The position numbers and the translations under genes were made by a program. Shown one piece after another: positions 22,008-34,019 of a stretch of DNA of 64,000 nt. The notes under the pieces are model-generated. The model searched no databases. It worked only from the letters and a program-made list of their open reading frames with translations, and was not told the DNA's origin. Each line of letters starts with the position of its first letter. Position 1 is the first letter of the stretch. The stretch is from Suillus spraguei. Taxonomy: Eukaryota; Basidiomycota; Agaricomycetes; Boletales; Suillaceae. The stretch lies in assembly GCA_016800925.1 (NCBI GenBank), contig JABCPU010000197.1:1-64000 (forward strand). The letters are read 5' to 3'.

Positions 22008-22369
22008 GGTGATTATGACTATGATACATGAGATATTCTGGTTTATATAGTTAGATATAGTCATAAAATAACATAATGACACCACTTTATAATTTATATA
22101 ATAGTGGCATGATTTTTATGGTGTCATAAATAATGATTTATATAGTTTTAATATACACTCAAAAAACTGTCCACATGAGTCATCATTTTATAAGCCTTAT
22201 ATCTCCACCATATCTCCGCCGATTCCCACGGTGTATGGCTCAAATAAAAGCCCTGAAGCCATACTACAATGTGGTATAAGTATGTCCTTGAGGAATTTGT
22301 TCATTCTCACACAATATCATAGATAGTGAAAAATGTCAAAACATGCGGACAGTTTTTTGAGCCACTGTA

Positions 22370-22926
22370 GCAATCAAAAGTCCAGCAGTAATGGAGAACG
22401 AGCATGATCGATTAATGAGCGATAAGGAACTTTAAAGACTAAGTCTACTACTAGGTAGATCCAGAGCTAGACAATAATCCTGACCTACAGTACGTGCAAA
22501 GGGGTAAAATCAGGTCCTGTATTGTGCAGGGTACACAGTGCTTATATCCTAAATCATATGTACTTGGAATGCTCTAGGCGAGATCAGTAGCACTCAAGTA
22601 TAGTAACTGCCATATGTAAACATAGTGCGAGGCGCTGCAGCATGAGGCAACATGTGATAAGACTTGCCGTGGAATCAGTGATAATGAACATAAAACAAAC
22701 AATGCACCGAATGGAGCTATGCGGACGCAGCAAGGACATGTTAGGACATCGGTACATGAAACGTGGTGCGGCAATTGGTATGGTGTGTTGTAAGCGTGGG
22801 ATGCTGCCGGAAGTGCTAAATGAGTAAGACAGCTATGGACAAGTGGTAACTCCTATAGACATGAGACGAGTGTCAAACGATAGGGTTTTAAGCCTAGCAC
22901 CAATATGTTCATTACACTGGGTGCCA
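22370..22926 (-). mobile_element. Inverted family A LTR fragment
   Basis: Starts inside the LTR at AATCAAAAGTCC and continues to the proper LTR end TTCATTACA. It therefore covers the first ~560 bp of the LTR, while the copy at 19874-20746 covers nearly all except the first ~90 bp; the two overlap in content and are two different LTR copies. The base pair before the fragment is the TA flanking the transposon; other LTR copies also have TA at this place (AAAGTAACAATC). Confidence 0.85.
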
Positions 22927-23720
22927 GGGTTCGGCATTCAGCACTTAAAATGTGTGCATCAATATCTTTCACATTGTTATGAGTCCCAAGTCCCGAGTGC
23001 CAGGTGCCGGGGCCTGGGGTTCGGCACTCAATATGTGTGAATCAATATCTTTGTATTGCCTCACATTGTTCTGAGTCCCAAGTCCCAAGTGCCAGGTGCC
23101 AGCATTTGGTGTTTGGTGTTCGGCACTTAAAATGTGTGGATCAATATCTTTCACATTGTTATGAGTCCCGAGTCCTGAGTGCTGGGTGCCGGGGCTTGGG
23201 GTTTGGCACTCAAAATGTATGAATTAATATCTTTGCATTGCCTCACATTGTTCTGGGTCCTGAGTCCCAAGTGCTGGGGTTTGTGGTTTGGCACTTAAGA
23301 TGTGTAGATCAATATCTTTCACATTGTTATGAGTCCTGAGTGCCAGGTGCTGGGGTTCAGGGTTCAGCACTCAAAATGTGTGGATCAAAGTCTCTTCATT
23401 GCCTCACATTGTTCTGAGTCCCAAGTGCTGGGTGCCAGGTGCACAGTTGTGAAACTAAAAACTTGAGATTTGAGATGAAAAAGATATTTACCAAAAATGT
23501 GTGGATCAATGTTTTTTCATTGCCTCACATTTTGCTGAGTCCCGAGTGTCAAACCTGAATTCCAACTATTGAGTGCTGAATTCCAAATATTGAGTCCCAA
23601 ATTTCGAGTATCGAGTCCTGAGTGCCGAGATACTCAGAGTTTGGGACTCGATTCATGGGACTCAACTTCTGAATGCCAAGTGCCAAGTGCCAAATATTGT
23701 GTATTGAGTTCCACCATCAT
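22927..23720. repeat. GAGTCCC / GTGCCAG satellite-like repeat
   Basis: Irregular units of about 72-124 bp, each with a TCAATATCTTT..CACATTGTT block followed by runs of 7-bp words (GAGTCCC, AAGTCCC, GAGTGCC, AGGTGCC). Alternate units read TTATGAGTCC or TTCTGAGTCC, so there is a two-unit higher order at the start. Words degenerate toward 23700. Confidence 0.75.
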
Positions 23721-24565
23721 AATCAAGGATATTTCTACCATGGGCCCATGGTCCACTGGCCCATATCATACAGGATATTATGCACGTCTGTTCACTTGTA
23801 TAGTATGGAAATAGTTCACTGTAATATGTGACCCATAATACTGCGACAGTGGTCGGTTGTTTTAGACCAGATGCGACAGCATACATGTAATAGCCAATGT
23901 GCTGCAATGCATTTTCATCGAATTTTTACAAGGTATGTAATCAAATTTAAAGTGTCTGTTTCTCAAAACTGTCTTTTGTGGACGATATGGCACCACTGGT
24001 TTTCCATTCATGCTTTTTTCCAGACAATCTGTTGAGCCTTCAGCCTGTTTCAGTGTGTTTTTTGGCTTCTGATCCTAATGTCACTGACTCAATTCCTTCA
24101 GGGTAGCCTCACTCTCTTGAACAAGCCTTTTGATTTTACAGGATATCTAGTGGTTGGACCTCAACCTGTCCTCTATGTGCTCTATGTAAGTATTATGCGT
24201 ATTTATTCAGAGTCGTCAGGTGTTCTCATCATGTACCACAGTGCTCAGCCATCTACCTCCAAGCTGTAGGTGTGTTTTTTGTGGGTGTCCTATGCTGATT
24301 TTTGTAGCTTAAGTCACATGTCAAAGTCATAGTGTATCTCTTGCCAATGAATACTCACAATTCCCAATGGGAAGCAGCCATAGAAGTACCTATATTCATC
24401 AAGGTATTTAGTTAAATTTTCATTGGCACTTCACCTTCCATTAATAAGTCTTGCAGAATTTTTGTGGTCAAGGCCGAGTAATGACAGTACCCTTCTACAT
24501 GTGTATGCATGGGTGAGATCACCTTTTGATCTCAAAGCTATCTCAATTGACACTGTTTATAGCCT
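23721..24565. other. Intergenic, no gene recognised
   Basis: A CCATGGGCCCATGG palindrome at 23739-23752 lies near the start. Short open stretches at 24078-24269 have no known pattern. Confidence 0.4.
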
Positions 24566-24951
24566 TTGCCGGGCAGTGGCCACAACACCATTATAGTCAA
24601 CGCTGTATTTCCCTTTGGACACCACCCTGAAACTTATCCTGAGTTTGACCATGATACCCTCAAAAAAATGTCGGAGCTGCTGGAGTCATATAATGAAGGT
24701 TCAATTGTACCAGACTCATTCATAACCTCATTGGTTGTAGCACCCTCTTCCATGGACTTATCAATTGTGCCAGAGTCTTCCAGGTTATCCTCTATCCCAC
24801 TCAGTTGCAATGATACCAAACCAGATGACACAGACACCCACTCCGAATCAAACAGCCTGCATAATATCCAGCTCAGGTATCTGCAATGGCAAACTGTTCT
24901 GGTTCACATTCGAATTCTCATGAGGGTTGCTATGTCGTGCGGGGAGTGCAG
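24566..24951 (+). pseudogene. Hypothetical exon interrupted by an LTR
   Basis: Open reading with coding-like composition (FPFGHHPETYPEFDHDTLKKM, SELLESYNEGS, a Ser/Asp-rich stretch), no ATG at its start, so a downstream exon of an unidentified gene. A family A LTR is inserted at 24952. A plausible continuation lies at 25903 onward. Family unknown. Confidence 0.35.
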
Positions 24952-25902
24952 TGTACAGATACAACCTAACCTGTGCTGTAGATAAACTACTTCCTAAGTT
25001 AGTATGTGAGTCTTGCGCTCTATCTAGTCTGCTTCACTTGTGAAAACAAGAGCGTTCGACCCTAAAGGGGGATGCCTATTAGTATGGTCAAGTTCAAGTC
25101 AAACTTATGTGCGAATGAAGCGTCGTAGTCAGTGGTAAGTTGCCGCGGTCAGCGATGATGCCGCTGGAACTAGTGTTGTATGTAGCAGTGCTACTGTGGT
25201 TGAGATATAGTCAGTAACAGTTGCGTGAAGCGAGTGATGACAAGTGGTGATATCAGCGGTAGCGGTAAGGTTGCGAGCGGTGCAAAGAAACAGTAAAGAA
25301 GACTGCAGTACTTTCAGCGGTAAAGCAGCAGTGCATGAGAAGTTCAGTCAAAATAACAGTCAAAAGTCCAGCGGTAATGGAGAACGAGCGTGATTAATTA
25401 ACGAGTGATAAGGAACTTTAAAGACTAAGTCTACTACTGGGTAGATCCAGAGCTAGACAATAATCCTGACCTATAGTACATGCAATGGTGTAAAATCAGG
25501 TACTGTATCGTGCGGGGTACGCGGTGCTTATATTCTAAATTGTATGTACTCAGAATACTCTAGGCGAGATCAGTAGTGCTCGAGTGTAGTAACCGCCGTA
25601 TGTAAACATAGCACGAGACACTGCGGCACAAGGCAACATGTAATAAGACTTGCCGTGGAATCAGTGATAATGAACATAAAACAAACAATGCACCAAATGG
25701 AGCTATGTGGATGTGGAAAGGACATGGAAGGACATCAGTACGTGGAATGAGGTGCGGCAGTCGGTACGGTGTGCGGTAAGCGTGGGATGCTGCTGGTAAT
25801 GCTCAAGGGGTAAGACAGCCATGGACAAGTGGTAACTCCTATAGACGTGAGACAAGTGTCAAATGATAGGGTTTTAAGCCCAGCGCCAATATGTTTGTTA
25901 CA
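24952..25902 (-). mobile_element. Complete inverted family A solo LTR
   Basis: Begins TGTACAGATACAACC and ends TTTGTTACA. It aligns along its whole length with the reverse complement of 27-989. Flanks are GCAG and GCGG, an imperfect 4-bp duplication (one G/A difference, as expected from a C-to-T change on the other strand). Confidence 0.88.
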
Positions 25903-26640
25903 GCGGGAACCCATTCTTACTCACCCAAACAGCTGGTGCAGCTCACAAAACTTGTTTTATCGCCAAGCTTTTCACACAAAGCCTGACTAATGTTAGAATA
26001 CCTCAGGCAGCCCTTTGCTCCAGTCAGCAACTCATTGATCTAATACATTGTGCAAATACTAACTCTTTTTCAGTCAAGTCGGCTGAAGATGAATCGGAAG
26101 TCTCAGAAGAGGATATATTGGCGATGGTATGTTCTCTCAGTCATTTCAATTTACTTGTCTCAATTAGAACAGACCACTAAATGGGTCTCTTTGTTGATTT
26201 CTGAGACCAAATGTCTGGCAAAAATTGCAATCCTAGACCCTCGACCATCCCTGGGCTTTACCCTTGGAGAAATGTGTCCCTGGGTAATACTCACTGAAAA
26301 ATGTGTGGGCCAGCTGCAACACTTCCTCCTTCCAGATACAAGTTGTTTACCTATTAGGGTCAGTTTTTCAGGCCATTATTGATTATCAGGGTCTTACTAT
26401 TTTAGCACACAGGACAATGGCATTGCATGGTTTTTCAAGAAAGAGATTGCAAAATCACTCATTTTTCATCTCGTTTTTGGGTGCAGCATATCTGCCAATA
26501 TCCAAACAATCATGGCTAACTTTGCGCCAGATATCTTCAGGAACACTTCACACCCACCCTCAGAGACATTGGCATATGTGGAAGCCTCCATAAGTTTTAC
26601 TCTACAAACTTTTGTTCATCTTAACAATCCTATTGTAGTG
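25903..26640 (+). pseudogene. Continuation of the interrupted hypothetical gene
   Basis: Reads GNPFLLTQTAGAAHKTC, FIAKLFTQSLTNVRIPQAAL and, after an AG near 26073, SVKSAEDESEVSEED. Later segments read HCMVFQ, FHLVFGCSISANIQTIM and SHPPSETLAYVEASISFTLQ. Several stops break the frames between them. Composition suggests a real ancestral gene with many short exons. I do not recognise the family. Confidence 0.35.
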
Positions 26641-26649
26641 TTATAGTGC

Positions 26650-27899
26650 TGTCATATACCATACATTCAGGTCTAGATCAGATCCAATCCATGGACATCC
26701 AGACACCCAATCTATACATCCCAGTCTACCCATCCAATCCAGCTCACATATCCGATCCACCCATCCACTCCAATCCATATCCATCCATGTCCATATCCGA
26801 TCCATGTCTGTATCTGATCCGAGTTCATATACGAACTATTCCCACGCACCTGCGCATTACCCCTTTTAGAATATACCTGTGTTTCTGGCTTTTGGGTATC
26901 TCTGTGCTTCCGGCTCTTGGTGATCTCTGCCTCCATCTTGATAAGTATTTCATACAAGCATCATCTCCGAGTTCATAGCCTTATGTCCCGCTGTACTTAC
27001 TAATGTGTTTCTGTATGCTTCAGACATAGCCTCGGACTATCCATACTTACCTTCCGGCATGCTCCTACAGTATATAAACTTGTAGTACAACTCCTGCAGA
27101 CCTCAGTCTGATCATTGCTTTCCTACCTCTTGTTAAGACTGTACTCAAGGGTAGAGAGATCCAAAGGGCTTTGGCCTCAGTTCGTACACTGTGCCCCTTT
27201 CTCGAGTAATGCCCTTTATTTCAGGGAGGAGTTATTCGTCCGAAGACCCGGAAGGGGTTGCGTGACGGATCCGGGTGTCCGAAGGTGTCGGATATAATAC
27301 GTCCGAAGGTAATTCGGAACGTAAGGAGAGGAAAGAGATTAAGGCTAGTTTCGGAACGAGTTCCTAACTAGAAACTAACGGAGATGGACTATCCGAAGAT
27401 AGAGTCGGAGGTATGGACTATAGGAGTCAATCCTAAGTCTCGGAAGGTGACTTAAAGCGGAGAGTGGCTTAAGTCCGGAGGAGGCAGAATGAGCAGAATC
27501 TAAGATGATATTCGAACTAAGGTTCTACGGAGATCTACAAGTGGTTTATATACAGTAAGTATCTAAGACGGATAATCAGCAAGTCCGGGACCGAGGGCTA
27601 TGTACGAAGTGTAACGGAAGTCTATTAGTTATTGCACAGCGGATCAGTAAGCATGAATCGGAAATGAACACAGGAAACGGATCAGTAACACAGGACGGAA
27701 ATATAAACAGCCGGGGTACCGGTAGTAGGAGAAATGACGAAAGGAGATAGACGCAGATGTTCACCAGGGAGTTAAGGTGCGAGAAGTGAGTACATTCGGA
27801 TGGGTGGTCCGGACAGGATCTGTGGACCGGACGGATATGGAAATGATCGGATCTGGACGGATATGATCGGATCTGAGATTAGAAGTATGGTATATGACA
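26650..27899. repeat. Inverted-repeat-bounded element with TATA boxes in both arms
   Basis: TGTCATATACCATAC at 26650-26664 is repeated in reverse complement at 27885-27899. Both subterminal regions are rich in GATCCGATC, CCATCC and TCCGTCC words. Each arm has a TATATAAAC..TTGTAG box, at about 27070 on the plus strand and about 27555 on the minus strand. This fits two diverged copies of one LTR-like or foldback unit in opposite orientation. No target duplication was found. Confidence 0.6.
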
Positions 27900-27939
27900 C
27901 CTCTGTATATTCCTTTGACTTCTGTATCTTGTTACCATG

Positions 27940-28560
27940 TCTATATAAATCTGTTTCCGTTCTCACACTTGGGCTCCGGCCCTTGTAAGCTTCCAACTCA
28001 GACCTATGGGATTATTCCCTAGGCCGGAGCCTTGATCCTTTGTCCTATATCCTTTTCGGACTTTGTCTGTTTCCTGTCTCTCATCCGATTCACCTCCGAC
28101 TCTACCTGTGGTATCCTGTCTGTTTCTATTCCGGACCTTGTCCGGAGTAGTCTATACTACCTCTACACTATATCTGGACCTACTCCTCTCTAGTAGTTAA
28201 CACCTCCCCTAAGGTCCATAGAGCTAAGCTCGTCCAATCATCCAATCATCCACCCCTCCGCTCTTCTGCTCCTCCGAGCTCCGGACCTTCGGACCTCTGG
28301 TCCTCCGGATCTATCCTATCCTATCCTCTGACATCTATGGATTATCTTTCCCTTTGGAGCTTTGCTCCTATCCTGCCCTGGACTTTGTCCAGGAGTCCAT
28401 CCTTCATCCATTCTACTTGGAACTTGTTCCAGTAGTCTTACCATTACTCCCTACCATCCAGAAATAGTTCCGGCTCGTTCCTGCGCTCATCCGGAAGTCC
28501 TTTGGAGCTCTATCGAGCTATCCTGTCCTACAGAGTTCATCTAGACTCCATCCAGACTTC
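27940..28560. repeat. Array of short hairpins of one pattern
   Basis: Begins with CTATATAAATC, then a string of small dyads: GGCTCCGGCC, CCGGACCTTGTCCGG, GGAGCTTTGCTCC, CTGGACTTTGTCCAG and TGGAACTTGTTCCA. The shared form is GGAnCTT(T)GnTCC with varied stems, 20-150 bp apart. No ORF of note. Part of it may belong to the element ending at 27899. Confidence 0.65.
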
Positions 28561-28599
28561 ACTATAACTCCCCCTTGGACTTCATCTGAAATTAAAGGC

Positions 28600-29483
28600 A
28601 CATACTCAGGTAAGGGGCACAGCATACGAGCTGTGGCCAAGCCCTTCAACTTTCCGACCCTCCGGTACAACCCCATGTAAGACCAGGACTTCTTAGTAGC
28701 CCCAGTTTTGCATGGTTGTAACAAGTGCACTCCTCCATTGGTTGACGGACATTTCAAAGTCATGTCCAAAGAGGGGGAGTCTATGGCTGGCATCTATCTC
28801 TCGCTCTATCCACCAGTCAGTCAGATCTATGACAAATTCCTGCAAGGGTTTACTCTCCTATTGGCACAGGAGGACAACCCAAAATACCTGACATTCATGA
28901 ACTGCCTGGTGACTTTTTGTAACATTCTGTGAGTTCAAATCAAGTTCATTTCTATATTAATAACTGATGGAAATGATTCATGCAGTGAAAGTGATGTCTT
29001 TCGGATTTCCCATAAATAGGCTTCACAGAAAATTTTCTCCTCCATAAATTGTTAGCCAGGCCGTTTTCAAATGTACAAAACATGATTGTATTGCGAGCTT
29101 TCTGCGATAGCCTAATAATAAGATCTGATGGCACAGCACCCCCACGCATCTAAGTGAGTTCACAGAACATAGTACGTGCTATGTGCATCAAAACCTATAT
29201 CATATTGAAATGCTCATGGACACTATATAGGCTTTTCTAACTCCCAAGCAAGGAATTGTGCAGTCTGATAAATGGGCATATGTCACAACATTACAGCTTG
29301 TCAAGTTGATTCAGTTAAATTGGAGTTTTTTTATAGACCGCTACAGTTGCACAGCCACCACCGACCAAAGGCATTTACCACTTCTAGACCGCTATCGCAT
29401 AGCCACTGCCAAACGTTCTTGTATGTAAACCCTCAACAGTCATATGAACCTCCCTCTAACCCCTTCTCCATTCTTCCACTTCA
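28600..29483. other. Mostly non-coding; one weak ORF
   Basis: A plus ORF at 28708-28932 (MHGCNKCTPPLVDGHFKVM..) has coding-like composition and no recognised family. The rest shows nothing definite. Confidence 0.3.
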
Positions 29484-30488
29484 GCATGTTAAATAGTAGC
29501 TCAGCATTTCCTCCTACCCCCATCACTCCTTCAACAAATCACATCCTTGAGATCAAACACACCGAGACTACCCTAAAGGCATGGCTCCAGAAACAGGGAT
29601 GTGAATTTGTCAGTAGACTTCCATGTTTTTCATAGTGGTATCACATGACATAAACTCCAGCTTCCAGACTTGCTCTTTATCACAGTTTCTGTGTTGTTTG
29701 CATGGGTTGATGCCCTTGACCTTATAGCTGTCCTACAAGTAAGCCTCAGAGTGGTCGAAATGGAAAAGCTCTCTCAGGAAGAAGAGCTAACTTGCATTTC
29801 ATTCCATCTGCAAGGAGGGCGATGCTACATGGAGGAGAGGATGTATCACGCTCAAATGGAAGTTACTTTGTTTACTAAAGCTATCACAAACTTGTGCGAA
29901 GAGTTCAACACAAAATGTCACCCATGTAAGCCATGCTGTTTAAGAAATGACGACTGATTTTGAATTTCTTCCTAGCTTTGGCACCCTTGCCCAAGTACAA
30001 CTACACTGGATGTATAAGTGCATGCCAAACACCTGGCTCGGATGCTGAAGGCTATTGGCTTCCAACTGCTGCGCATCTCAAATGCCAGAAATGGCTTTCC
30101 ACATTATCAGAATTCTTAACAGATTTTCCACAAATTCAAGATGTTCCTCGGCTCTATGAAAACCTTTTGAGACTGAGTGCCATTCATATTACCAGAGACT
30201 CTGTATTCTAATACTATGCAGCCCAATGATCAATCCCATTCGCTTCTCTTCTTTATGAAGTCCTGGGTTAGTAGCATCACATATCACGCATGCATCAGCA
30301 CATTTTATGCTGATTGTGCAGACACCAAGCTCTTAGGCATCTGCATTGGCAAAAGCTTTCAATCAAAGAAAGAGAGAACCCTGGATGTTCTAAAGTCCAA
30401 TTTTCATATGCTGGAGTTGAAGAAACATTGTGCTCAGGCTGAAGTAGAGATGTTTTCTGAAGCCATAGCATGTATCATGGAGCCTTAG
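29484..30488 (+). pseudogene. Hypothetical spliced gene with a repeated helical motif
   Basis: Starts MLNSSSAFPPTPITP at 29484 and is followed by open stretches 29670-29957, 29960-30211 and 30177-30488. The second has MYHAQMEVTLFTKAITNLCEE and the last CAQAEVEMFSEAIACIMEP, which align well and suggest a duplicated helical module. Exon borders could not be fixed and the frames do not join cleanly. Family unknown. Confidence 0.35.
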
Positions 30489-33400
30489 TCGACTAAGGAT
30501 GATGAGCTTACATCTTTGCTTGACGTCTTGTACTGAGATAGATGTAGGCACATACTCATCTGATGGCTCTGATGGGACGTATGAATCACATCTGTCTGAT
30601 AAGACTTCTGATGATTGGTTTGATAACTTTTCGACTTCATCAGGATTTTCTAATGCCTCTGCACTCTTTTGACTCTCCTGTAGTTGCACATTGCCTACTT
30701 GAAGTGGGCTGTTGTAATAGTATTTATACGTGGATTTTTATTGTCTCTATCACCTATTCACATGTGCTTCGTATCGCACTTCTGACAAGTTTTTGTATCA
30801 TTCCAAAACATAATTTAATGTTGATCTTAGAAGTAGGGTTCTCACACGACAAAACACAAATGCTAGGTATGTCTACTCCATGTGTCGAAATAGCATGGCT
30901 GTATTTCTTACACCAAACTACCCCCATCCCAGTCTAATAACACAATCCATTCTACATCATTCCCGGTATTGAAAATAGCTTCCCAAAGTTGTTTGTGGTT
31001 GCACACAACATGAAGCTAAGTCTATCCATGCTCTTCCACCTTCAACCTTTCTCACGCAATTGCTCTGGTTGGCTTAGATACTCTTTGACTTCTTGTGGAT
31101 CCTGTTGAAAACGCGCCAACGTCCATGGCCATCTGGAGTTGGAGGTAAGCCTAACATTGTATTTCTTCAGTAACTATCTAATTGGGTATTACAGTGGTAC
31201 TTGGTTGTGAACTCTCCCCAATGCAAAATGTACCATCATAATGCTTAAATGTAAGTTCATTGATCAAAATTTCTCTTCTTATAGAAGGATAAGTTATGTC
31301 CATTGCCTAAACAGTGACTATCACCACGCAACAAATCAACTTGTCACCGCAAGTGGTTGTGACGCAATCTCGAACTTACTAGTTGGTAGGCATGTGGATG
31401 TCATCAATGCAAGGTATAGAATGTACCTTTTGTGATATAATTTCTTAGATGGTCAATATTTCCTGGGAGGTGCACTTACCATTGAATGTACCAGGCTCAT
31501 CATTCTTACTTTCACATCACTTTTACCACCATTAACCCAATGTCGCAAGTAGTGTGGTACTGCACAAACCCAGCCTTCTTGGCTGGATTGTCCAACCCGC
31601 TTCAAAATACAGATGACCTCAAGATAGTCGATCTAGTGTGAGTAGTTTTGTCATCCTACAGTGTTTCAAAAGCTAATGACCATAAAAATGCAAAGGGAAA
31701 TCTATGTTGGGTGTCAAAGGACATCGAGCATGGAATACTTGAGCATAACAGGTTGTAACAGAAGCTGTTGGAGCCGGGGACTTGGTGTGTAAGCACCATT
31801 ACGATAGATGTATATATTTTGAGACTACAATACAACTGACAAGTTGATTATTAGATATCTACATGTTCACAAAATTGTCCAGTGACGTCGTCTTGGGGTT
31901 AGATGATGCTCGTTGACCATCAGTGTTTACTCTAGCAGGACCCACTTCAAGTAGAATCAATACACTAAATAATAATATTGACCAATTTAGGAACTTCCAA
32001 GACACCACACAACTATCTTCGGCAGATCCTGAAATCTGTTTTATCCTGCCTCATTCTATACAATCATTCCTGATGCAGCATCTTCTCTCCTTGGCTCAAT
32101 TACTCCCCTCAAGCCCACTCAGGTTGATCATATGCTTTTCTAGATCAATCTCACCTACTGCTTCTTCACTTGCGAAAGATATTTTTACTGCTACCTGCCG
32201 GAATCCTCGAAATCTTGCATACTCTAAGATACAATCATCGCCTTCAGCTATATCAAAGTATCACAAGACATCCCCTCTCAGTTTTTCTCCTGTAACCCAC
32301 TACACCCCTCATTCTGTGAAGGCAATGCTATTCCAGCAGTGACAATGAGAATGTACTACTAACTATGACTCAGACTCAGATGTGCTCCCTAGAGGTGTGT
32401 TTGCACGGCTCATTCATTGGCTTGCATCTCATAGGATTATGCTGTAAGAAATTTTCTGTTCCCCACACATGACCATGCAACAGTATCATCCCTCCCAGCC
32501 ACCATTTCCTTTGTCTCATCGCTGGCAAGGTCTAGTACCCCATCAGGTGCAAGGAAATTCAACGTGTCTCTAAGTGCACTACAAAGACCAAATCAAATGG
32601 CTGGGTACTCGTATGTTGGGGCAAATATTGGGAACCTCCTGGTAAGCACATATATGTTATCATGATGCAGGCCATTCAACAGCTGATATTTCTGTAGGTA
32701 TACTCATTAGATTCTTTGAACAACAACTTCAACAACTTTTGGAAACTCACAAATCCAGCCATGGTATCTAGTATGCCTCCAATTTGGCGGTGCTACCATG
32801 CACCTGGACATATACATGAAATACATCAACAACACTCCTTTGGGAAATGACAAATGCAACACGACCCTAAAAATAAATATGCACTCGCTTTTGAACAGGA
32901 CAAAGTAAATTGTCTTCATCTCCTTGGACAGATCTGATGTTTACTATCTTACAGGTATCTGCACAAGCGAAGGTATCACTTGCTACCATTTATGTGAAGT
33001 TACAGAAGATTCTATTTAGGGAGTGGTAAGCAAGACCAGCCTAAGTGCATGGTCTTTTATGTTATCTGAGTTCATTATTAGGCCCACAACTCTTGATGTT
33101 TACCTACTCTTGCACATTCTTCTGTTGCTTGATCCGCCTTCCCTGGACCAATTAATGTGAAGCATTCTCAGGCTCATGCTAATGCAACCTCTGGGTAATC
33201 CTACGAAAACAATCCAGGGCTGAATGGACGAAAATAACATTTGGTTTCATCTCGTGCGATGGACGTTATTTGTGCTTACTTTTGGCGGTGTGGCATTCTA
33301 TGTCATGCAACCCAAGAGAAAGGGACTGAGCGACCATCATGTCTTAATATATTTTGTATGGAAAAATGTAAGTTATATACTCCCAGAGTGTAGGATGTTC

Positions 33401-34019
33401 AACTGATGTTCTGAGACATCATGGTTGGCAACAAAAAACACAGATATCAGTGAGATTATCTTGCAGCTTCTCCTCAATGACGACTGACTCGCAAACCTTG
33501 ATAGTTCAAATGCTTCTGACTCTTTGAAAAAAAGGATAGTATACTGTAGGAATTTTGGGGGCCCCTATGATGATAGTAGAAAGAAAGATGCTAGAATAGA
33601 GGATGTGACCGCACTCAGGCTCCTGCTCCTGTTGACCACTTACTATGATACTGAGTGATTTTCTGTCTTTGTTGTTTTTAGCTTCGCTTCATTTTGTACT
33701 GAGTCACGCACGTTGCCAACTTCTGTAAATTGATCCAAGTACTATGTATGTTCATGTGGGTCTGGCATTTACTGGTAGTTACTTGTTGCATACCAGTATT
33801 AGCCCGTGTTACTTGAAACCATGCTTTGTGAAAGAATATATCTTCATATCTGACAATCACATGATAATACATTATCAATCAATGTCATTTTTTGCAACTA
33901 CTTCCTGGTGACATGAAATTGGTGCTGTAACCTATCATAAGTTCAATCATCAGCTAGCCATTTATATTGTATGTAAGGCTGCTTGCCTCATTGATTTCTA
34001 CTTGTAAGGTGTGATGGCA
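30489..34019. other. Long stretch without a supported gene
   Basis: Several open stretches (30563-30937, 31923-32342 and others) have no recognised domain. Short phrases look like decayed exons with GT..AG edges. I see no RNA gene, no transposase and no LTR here. Low-complexity content is modest until the satellite at 34020. Confidence 0.35.

Larger units (their letters stand above)
20749..22367. mobile_element. Palindromic Tc1/mariner element: two inverted 5' halves
   Basis: Two arms of 787 bp each (20749-21535 and 21581-22367) are reverse complements around a 45-bp spacer; the symmetry is exact (every mirrored pair of coordinates sums to 43116), so there is no net indel between arms. Both outer ends are the transposon's 5' terminus CAGTGGCTCAAAAAACTG, flanked by TA on each side. 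Each arm has a TATATAA box and the N-terminal transposase reading. The 3' half of the transposon (rest of the DDE/D catalytic domain) is absent from both arms. In the stretches compared the arms show no mismatch, which implies a recent origin or ongoing gene conversion. Confidence 0.93.

Noticed and set aside
26650..27899. hAT or MULE transposon
   Set aside because: There is no 8- or 9-bp target duplication and no transposase reading.
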